Assembly (NCBI GenBank): GCA_037176725.1
Contig: JAZBRS010000023.1
Coordinates: 22,687,001 to 22,751,000, forward strand
Direction: 5' to 3'
Length of the DNA stretch: 64,000 nucleotides
Source: Posidonia oceanica
Lineage: Eukaryota; Streptophyta; Magnoliopsida; Alismatales; Posidoniaceae
Positions 57,085 to 64,000 of this stretch are shown here, in pieces (position 1 is the first letter of the stretch; each line of letters begins with the position of its first letter). The notes beneath the pieces were generated by a model. That model saw only the letters and a program-made list of their open reading frames with translations, was not told where the DNA came from and did no database searches. The translations under genes and the position numbers were made by a program.

Positions 57085-57352
57085 ACTAGACTCCGGCTTT
57101 CGTTATTGGTTTTCTCGCTTGCTTGGATTTCGCATTTTGCTTGCCTTATGCCTTTCCATGCCTTGCCTGCTTGCCTGCTTACTTTACTTGCTTTATCTTC
57201 TGCTTAATGCCGTGTTTGCTTACCTTGCTTTACTTCTTGCTATACATGCCTAAATACTTGCTTGGCGCAATAATACATGCCTTTTGAGTGGTAAATGCTT
57301 TGTTTTACGCAATTGCTATGACACCACACATGCACATGCCATGTATACATGC
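57085..57352 (+). other. E3 leader, part 1
   Basis: Rich in TTGCTTGCCT-type pyrimidine repeats, matching inverted E1 4120-4370. It ends at CATGC (57348-57352), the left target-site copy of the E4 solo LTR. Confidence 0.7.
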
Positions 57353-58185
57353 TGTAGTAATCCCGGTGTTCGGATCGTCCATGCACGATGCCAAAGCTCG
57401 CGTGCACCGATCGGAATCAGGCTCACTATAAGCGGCTATGTCCGAGAAGGAAGACCTAACTCGAAAACATTTAAAAGGGGGAAAAAGGGAAAGAAAAGAA
57501 GAAGGTAAGACAAAATCGGAGTCGCCACCAAGTCTATTAAATTGGAAGACGAGGAAAACCAGGGAAATGCGTGAATAATCACGCAAAACCGAGCAAAAAA
57601 TGCAATGCAAGGCAATGCAGAAGAAATAAGATGCAAATGAATGCAAATGAGGTGACTCGTGCCTAGGACAAGGGCAATATGGTCATTGCGGGCCAAGAGA
57701 GGGTAAGGACTCCTGTTACGCGCGGGGAAGGTGTTAGGCACCCCCGACACGCCCGAGAATCGGTCTTTCTAGGCTTACGCTCGCATATGCAGGGAAATGC
57801 AGACTTTGAATGCCTAAGTGCCAATGAATGCCTATCTAAATGCTCAAAGGTGTGCTCTAAGTGATGAAAGACAATGCAAGAAAGTAAACGTGCAATCTAA
57901 GCGCTCAGCAATGCTGTCCGTGTTCCGAACCGGGCGAAACCTGGCTCGTGAGAACTCCGGGCAGTAAGCATCATCGCCCTATATGCAAATGCGGACGATA
58001 AAACAAAACGGTGAGTAAACCATGCAAGGCGATCGACATGCGAGGGAAAACGGCGTAAAACAGTGCGAGGAACGAAAGAAGTATGCAAAAAGATGCGGGA
58101 ACAGGGTTGACATGCAAAATGGGGCAAGAAACGGAACAAGAACGCAAAACCGTGCGAGAAAACGAAAGAAGCGCACAAAACTGGG

Positions 58186-59100
58186 CAAGAAAACACCAGG
58201 GCACGCAAAACGAGACGAGAAAACGAAAGGGCACGCAAAACGGTGCAGGAAAACAAGACTGCGCGCAAAACGAGGCAAGAAAACTAAAGGGCACGCAAAA
58301 CGAGACGAGAAAACGAAAGGGCACGCAAAACGGTGCAGGAAAACAAGACTGCGCGCAAAACGAGGCAAGAAAACTAAAGGGCACGCAAAACGGAGCGAGA
58401 AAACTTGAAAACACGCAAAACGAGGCGAAAAACCTAAAGGGCACGCAAAACGGTGCAAGACAAAGAGGTGGCACGCAAAACGGAGCTAGAAAACTTGGAA
58501 ATGCGCAAAACGGGGCGAAAAAGCTAAGGGGCACGCAAAACGGTGCAAGACAAAGAAGCGGCACGCAAAACGGAGCGAGAAAACTTGAAAACGCGCAAAA
58601 CGGGGCGAAAAAAACTAAGGGGCACGCAAAACGGTGCAAGACAAAGAAGCGGCACGCAAAACGGAGCGAGAAAACTTGGAAATGCGCAAAACGGGGCGAA
58701 AAAAGCTAAGGGGCACGCAAAACGGTGCAAGACAAAGAAGAGGCACGCAAAACGGAGCGAGAAAACTTGAAAACGGGCAAAATGGGGCGAAAAAAGCTAA
58801 GGGGCACGCAAAACGGTGCAAGACAAAGAAGCGGCACGCAAAACGGAGCGAGAAAACTTGAAAACGCGCAAAACGGGGCGAAAAAAACTAAGGGGCACGC
58901 AAAACGGTGCAAGACAAAGAAGCGGTACGCAAAACGGAGCGAGAAAACTTGAAAACGCGCAAAACGGGGCGAAAAAACTAAGGGGCACGCAAAACGGTGC
59001 AAGACAAAGAAGCGACGCGCAAAACGGAGCGATAAAACGCGATGGCACGCAAAACGAGGCGAAGAAACTAAAAGGCACGCAAAACGGTGCAAATGGCATG
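58186..59100. repeat. Higher-order tandem array, ~91-bp units of three ~30-bp monomers
   Basis: The monomer is GCACGCAAAACGGNGCNAGA plus a variable tail. From about 58440 the order is fixed: monomer A (GGTGCAAGACAAAGAAGCGG), B (GGAGCGAGAAAACTTGAAAA) and C (GGGGCGAAAAAAGCTAAGG), repeating every ~91 bp about seven times to ~59000. An earlier ~90-bp dimer or trimer (58186-58384) repeats twice with a different composition. The array is stop-poor in several frames, which gives long spurious frames on both strands. Confidence 0.92.
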
Positions 59101-60240
59101 CAAAATGAATGCAGTGCAGAAGTTCAGGAAGATATACCTGGAGATCCGGGAGTCTGATCGGAGATCTGTTTGGTCCATGCTGAAGAGCGCTTCGCTGTGG
59201 TCGCCTGGGCAGCTTACTTGAGGAGATCCGACGGTCGGATTGAAAGATATCGCAACTTCGGAGCGGAAGGGCCAGAACAGAAGAGGGGAACAGATCTAAG
59301 TGTTTAGGAGGTCCTAGGGGTGTGCTGAAGGTCCTCCCAAGCGAAGGGGAGTTAGAAGTGCTTGGTGTATGCAAAATGGGAGCTTAAATGCAAGATTAAA
59401 TGGATGCGGAATGCAGTGCAAAGCCAGAGAAGACAAGGAAAAGCCATTTGGAAAGAACGGGGGTTTAAAAGTATTTTTGAAAAAGAAAGGGGCTAAGATG
59501 CAAACTTTCCAGAAAACAGGGGTTCTAGGGAGTCCAGGGATGCAAGTGGAGGGCCTACATGCAATTTTTGCAAACATGGGAGTTAAAATGCGACTTAGGG
59601 GTAAAACAGTCTTTTCACATAATTTTTCAAAAGGTGCAAGGCTCTATGTGTGATTTTCAAATCATGCAGGGTCTGAAAATGCAATTTTATATGCAAAATA
59701 TACTCTGAAAAATAGATTACAGGACTACAGTGTGATTTTTAAAAAGATCAGGGTCAAAAATGCAATGTAATAAGCTAAATATGCATGCCAGAGTTACTGT
59801 CCATTTAAAATGGACCTAAATGCAAATATGCAAAAACTGGGGGGCAAATGTGCAATGCAGTATGCAAAACAAGAAAATAAACCCTAAGTTCTACAGTGCA
59901 TGGGACCTGAATGCAAAAACAGTAAAATGCAAGGACTGGGAATGCAATGCAGTATGGTGAAATGCAAGCAAATAAAAGAACTGATTTGAGACAGGACCTA
60001 TGTGCAAAAATCGAAAGCAGAGGGGCTAAAACATAAAAAGTTACAACTACACAGCACAGTAAAAGGACCAGAATGTAAATATAGAAAAACAGAAATAGAA
60101 AAAGCAATTTAGCATGATATTAAATTAAAAGCTAAGCAGATTAAATAAACTAAGGACCAGAACGCAAAAATGGAAAAACTTAAGATAGGCATGCAATATT
60201 TACACAGAAACCTTATAACTAGAAAAATAAATGAATAGTG
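59101..60240. other. E4 LTR interior, no gene
   Basis: Rich in ATGCAAA/TGCAAT-type text, including several near-repeats of AAATGCAA..GGGC and AATGCAATGCAGTATG. No protein-like frame. Confidence 0.55.
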
Positions 60241-61620
60241 AACCGCCGGCGGTAGCTGGCACTGTAGCCGAACGCCACCGGAGCTCGCCACTGCTGGCAT
60301 AGGGAGCTGCGGAGATGCTGATCGGCGGAGGGTGCTACCGGCGTTCGTGCGGAGCTTCGGAGACTGTCGGAGCGATGTTCTGTTGGGCGGAGCGTCCGGA
60401 GAAGAGGAGGCCGGCGCCGGAGAAGACAGTCTGTCCGGCGACTTGCAGGCGGAGCTGGAGGGCTTGGAAGCCACTTCCGGTTGGAGGAGAAGCAGAAGAG
60501 GAAGGAGGGAGAGCTGAGGGGGGAAGAAAATACCTCCTCCCGCGTCTGGAACGCGCTCCCGACGTCGGTCAACCTTGCAGAAGTCGGCGAGCTCGGCCTG
60601 GCTACTGCGGGCGCCGTCTGCTACCTCTGGGCGTCTGGTTCTACTCAGCACGACGCTCCGGAGCTTGCCGAACGACCGGAGGGCAGCTGCGAAGATCGGC
60701 GCGACGGATGGGTTCAGTGGGTTCACCACGGGTCACCGGAGGTGGGGAGAGGTGTTCGCTGCTCCTCAGGCCGAACGGAGCCTTCTGGCAGGTTGCTGGA
60801 TGTCTGGTGATGGTGTGCGGGAGCTTGAATTGGGCAGTGGAGTGCTGTGGTGAGGGTTGTGGATTGGATTGGTTTTCGGACAGAAATTGGGGCAAGTGTT
60901 TGTGGTGGTTTGTTTGGTCTGCGGTGGGTTGCTGGGCTGAAGGTTGGGTGGCTCTGGAAGGTGGACTTCTGGCGAGTGTCTGGGCGGAGTCTGGGAGGAT
61001 GTGGCGGACTGGAGTGCGGGGAATTTCAGAATGGGTTCGAGATGGGTTCCGGTTGGGTTTCAGGTGGATTCAGGCGAAAGGCTGGGCTGTTCTCTGTGTG
61101 GAGTGGTGGGTGGAATTGCAGGTGACCTGGGTGAGATTGGGGAAGGAATTCTGGAGGATTTCGGGGGCGTTTCCGGTTTTGGTCTGCTGGGAGAAGGAGA
61201 GGCGGAGGTCCGGTGTTTCTGGGTGGATTTCAGAGAAGAATTCGGTCACTCTCTCGCTCGGGATTGCCTCTGGAATCGTCGTGCTCTCTCCGGATCAACT
61301 CCTCTGATTTTCTCCTCTCTTTTCCCTCCTGAAAACACACTCTCAATCTCCCTCCCTTTCCGCCTGATTTCTGATAGCCTCCCCTCTTGGTTTTGCAGGT
61401 GTCTGCATTGAATGCCACGGCGTGGCAATGGCAGGAAGCACGGACCGACGTTCGGCGCGAGCAGAAGATGGCAGGAGGGCAGAATGGCAGGCGGCGTGCT
61501 ACTGTAGCACTGCAACGCGCGGACGGAGGAAGAAGAAGGACTGTGGATGACTGTAGCAGCGGGCTGTGGTTTAAAAAAGGAAGAAATCGGGTAATGGGCT
61601 GGTGAGCCCAGTAAAGAAGA
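60241..61620. other. E4 LTR GC-rich stretch with overlapping frames, no supported gene
   Basis: GC-rich text with frames on both strands up to 330 residues (60315-61307 plus; 60109-60729 minus). Their composition (Gly/Trp/Val or Ser/Pro/Arg) and mutual overlap show no domain. The region corresponds in position to the GC-rich parts of the E1 (5970-6780) and E3 (32250-32990) LTRs. A GCAG/GTG site near 61399 is donor-like. Confidence 0.5.
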
Positions 61621-63110
61621 AAAGAAAGGATAAAAAAGAAGAAAGAAAGAAAGATGGGAAGAAAGAGGGAAAAGAAAATTGAAAAAAAGGATAAAAATAA
61701 ATAAAAATATTAGATGAGTTGTGTTGTAGGTTGGGTGTTTAATTGGATTTTTTAATGACTGTTTTTAGGTTAATTAGTGGGTTTTAGGCTTGATTAGGGC
61801 TTTAGGGTTTTATTTTGTTTTTGATTTGTTTTCCACTTGATTAGGGGTTGGTTAAATTCTTTTAAATTGTTTTTAAAATTGTGTTTTCTTGTTAAGTATT
61901 TTAGGATGTTAATTAGGATTTTTAGGATTTATTTTCGTATTGGTTAGAGTGGGTTTGGGCTTTTTAGTTCTAGTCCTTTATATTTTCCTTCTTTAAGTCT
62001 TTTGAACCATGCTTTTGTTTTTCATTTGTTAATTCTTCTTGATTTTTTTTTTAGTTGATTTTTTCCTGGTTTGATTAAGTGTTTTAAGTCTTTTAACTGT
62101 ATTTTCTTTTCCTTTTTTAATTAGGTTTTATGTCATTTCTTCCTTATGTTTATTAGGTTAAGTCTCTTACCTCCTTTAATTACTTGTTTCATTATTTGAT
62201 TTTTAATTCTTCTTTTTAAGGTTTGTTTTTTAATTCTTTTAGTGGGGTTTTCATTTTTGGTAGGTTCTGATTTCATTTCAATTTTTTAGTTGATTTTACA
62301 GTATTTTGTTTTAGTTTGTTTTGCATTTTCTAGTTTGCATGCTTGATTTTCTTTTTTTAGCTTGATTTAATTAAGTTTGGGTTTTTAATTATTTATTTAA
62401 TGTTTTTAGTTGCTTTTCCTTGGGATTCTGATTTGTTTCTTTTATGTCTTGGGTTTTTACAGATTTTTAAGGATTTTCATGGGTTTTTGCAAAAGAAAGA
62501 AGAAGAAAAGAAAAAGAAGGAGAAAAAGGGAAAAAAGGGGATAAAAGGGGAAGGAGATAGGTTTGAGGGAAAAGATTTTTTAAAATTCAAGGAGGATGGT
62601 AAAAATAAAATAAAAATAGGAATAAGATAGAGAAGGGATAGGAGTACAAAGGGGGCCTGCTGCCAAGCCAGAAGGAGGGCGAGAAGGGGATGAAAAGAGA
62701 GACGATAATCAGGAGAGAGAGAGGAGAGAGAAAACGATAATCCCAGAGAGAGAAAACGATAATTCCAGCGAAAAGGGGTCTTAAAGGTCTCCGAAAGGGG
62801 TGAAATTTGGCGGGTGCGGGGTCTAGGGTTCCTAGTTCTGGTCCTGGAGTTTTGGTTCAGTTTTGAGGAAGTTTTGGAGGAGTTTTGAGGTGTAGAAAAA
62901 GGGTATTTTCGCCTAAGTTTCCTAGGGTTTTTGGGAGGGGTCTGGTTTGAGATTTTGCAGGCATTTTGGTGGGTTTGCTAAGTCATCAGGGGTGAGTGTT
63001 CCTATGGATTTTGGTGGGTTTTCAGGTTCGGGAAAGGGGGGTAATCCTAGGTCAAGTTCAGGCTTGTTTTGAGGGGAAAGAAGGAGAGGAAGGTGTAGGT
63101 CTGGGTCTGG
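61621..63110. other. E4 LTR T-rich stretch, no gene
   Basis: Strongly T-rich (61700-62480), then purine-rich (62490-62770, with GAGAGAGAAAACGATAAT repeated), then GGGTTTTGG-type text as at the ends of the other LTRs. No coding frame. Confidence 0.55.
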
Positions 63111-63174
63111 GTTCGGGTCCAGCAGCCACCGGAAGGCTCCAAACGATCCAGCCTGTCAAAATGGGGTGTCAACA

Positions 63175-64000
63175 CATGCCTTTTGATATGATGAATGCTT
63201 TCCTTTCACCATCATGTCCACAACACTTGCACATGCCATGCACATGCTTTTTGCCTTGTTGTATGATTGCTTGCATGCCATGACTCCATGTTTCTTTCCC
63301 CTTCATGTTTTTTCCATGCCTAGGATATTAGAAACATACTTGCTCCCCTTATGGCTTAATTTAAAAGCAACAAATAAAGCCAAACATTAAAATTTAAGCA
63401 CAACTAGAGCCAGAACTTGCAATTTTCCCCTTTGGCTAAATAAAACGCAAGTAAAACACTTAACAGCATCTTTGCATGATTGACCATTTTAGAAAGCATG
63501 CATCTTCTCATCCCTAAGTCCACCCACTTAGTCTGACAACAGCAGTCCCGGTCTCTTGTTCCACTACTTTGGCATGGTGCAAGTAGGTCAGTCTGTCCCT
63601 CCTTGTCAGGGGTCGTGTCGGTGTTAGTAGATGGTACAACCCATGCTTTGGCAGGGTCGAGGCTCCCAACGCACCACCCCGTTACTACCTGAGTTCTGGC
63701 CAGGATTTAGACGGGTGCCCACTTTTTCTGACCTGGAGTCAATAAACCCACACCCATGATTGAGTCCGAGTAGGCCACCTACTCAGGACATGCATGGTGA
63801 GAGAGCGCATAATAGGACATTCATCTGCATGTGTGCCATTCATGCCATCCCTAATAACTTGTTTTGCATCCATCCTCTGACGCCTTTGCTGTCTTTCGCA
63901 GGTAGGAGTGAGATCCTCTGCCAGGACCTCGAGCGTCCCTCCTCTTTGTCTTCGAGCTATCCGTTGCCTCCGACAATAGCTTGTCTTAGGTCTCGTGTCT
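63175..64000 (+). other. E3 leader, part 2, running off the window
   Basis: CATGCCTTTTGATATG (63175) continues the leader interrupted at 57352. It contains the segment TTAAGCACAACTAGAGCC.. (63398 on) and a 63480-63800 stretch matching inverted E1 3440-3800. By comparison with E1, gag should start shortly after 64000. No gene is inside this stretch. Confidence 0.75.

Larger units (their letters stand above)
57353..63174 (-). mobile_element. E4: solo LTR of 5,822 bp (minus), inserted in the E3 leader
   Basis: Plus-strand ends are TGTAGTAATCCCGG (57353) and GGGGTGTCAACA (63174). They are flanked on both sides by CATGC (57348-57352 and 63175-63179), a perfect 5-bp target duplication. Excising it restores the E3 leader colinear with E1. 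No PBS, gag or second LTR copy is seen inside, so this is a single LTR left by recombination. The 57353-57990 part is homologous to the PBS-proximal ends of the E1 and E2 LTRs. The interior holds a higher-order tandem array, a GC-rich stretch and a T-rich stretch. At 5.8 kb it is very long for an LTR. Confidence 0.85.
31932..64000 (+). mobile_element. E3: outermost Tat/Ogre-like LTR element (plus), interrupted by E2, E5 and E4
   Basis: Starts TGTTGACACCCCATTTTGAC. After removing E2 with one target-site copy, the LTR is 31932-33132 joined to 55904-57064 (2,362 bp). It is followed by the PBS GTGGTGACTCCGCTAGGGA at 57065 and leader sequence 57085-57352. After removing the E4 solo LTR, the leader continues at 63175-64000. 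The leader order and text match E1 (inverted 3300-4150), including GTATACATGCCTTTTGATATG across the repaired E4 junction. Gag would begin just beyond the right edge. E3 is the oldest layer of the nest. Confidence 0.85.

Noticed and set aside
57971..59374. Long frames of 100-222 residues on both strands with repeating HAKR/TQNGARK or MHRFACPL motifs
   Set aside because: They arise from the ~91-bp tandem array, which is stop-poor in several frames at once. The repeats vary as DNA and the frames lie inside a solo LTR.
60315..61307. 330-residue plus-strand frame and overlapping frames of 60-206 residues
   Set aside because: They are in a GC-rich part of the E4 LTR, overlap on both strands, have skewed composition (Gly/Trp or Ser/Pro/Arg) and show no recognisable domain.

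Overview
This window is plant nuclear DNA. The evidence is a spliced TGA-type bZIP gene with GT/AG introns, a Ty1/copia element whose primer site matches initiator tRNA-Met, Tat/Ogre-like Ty3/gypsy elements with very long LTRs, a CACTA transposon with the classic CACTACAAGAA end, and a MULE transposase. About nine tenths is transposon. No rRNA, tRNA or CRISPR is visible, and the species cannot be named from the sequence alone.

Left part. 1-7035 is the 5' half of a minus-strand Tat/Ogre-like retroelement (E1): a 2,605-bp LTR at 4431-7035, a PBS, and a decayed gag. It abuts or interrupts an intron of a TGA1/TGA4-like transcription factor gene. Six exons of that gene (7228-9140) are intact from the basic region to the stop; its 5' exons are not in the window. 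A complete but dead copia element (10047-14585, TSD GTGTC) lies downstream. Next is a 5,747-bp CACTA element (14783-20529, TSD GAA) that carries pieces of at least two host genes on its minus strand: the first coding exon of a URGT5/6-like nucleotide-sugar transporter with its 5' leader, and a run of exons from an unidentified gene.

Middle. 21505 to about 24200 looks like a plus-strand solo LTR of the same broad Tat-like group. An AT-rich stretch follows. A broken MuDR-like transposase (27760-30323) comes next, flanked by fragments of other genes, including one exon of a plant actin-interacting protein 1 (WD40).

Right half (31932-64000) is a nest whose layers are supported by target-site duplications. 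E3 (plus strand) starts at 31932 and runs off the right edge. E2 (minus) sits inside the 5' LTR of E3 (33133-55898, TSD ACTGG/ATTGG). E5, a gag-only element (plus), sits inside the 3' LTR of E2 (35126-44866, TSD CATGT/CATGC); the other LTR of E2 preserves the empty site. A 5,822-bp solo LTR (E4, minus) sits in the 5' leader of E3 (57353-63174, TSD CATGC).

The most unusual signal is inside the long LTRs. Double-palindrome cassettes of about 60 bp recur, often every 228-256 bp. Their arm sequence differs between families (TTGGACGC/GCGTCCAA against TAAGACGC/GCGTCTTA) while the pairing is kept. The E4 LTR carries a different array, a higher-order repeat of about 91 bp made of three monomers of about 30 bp.
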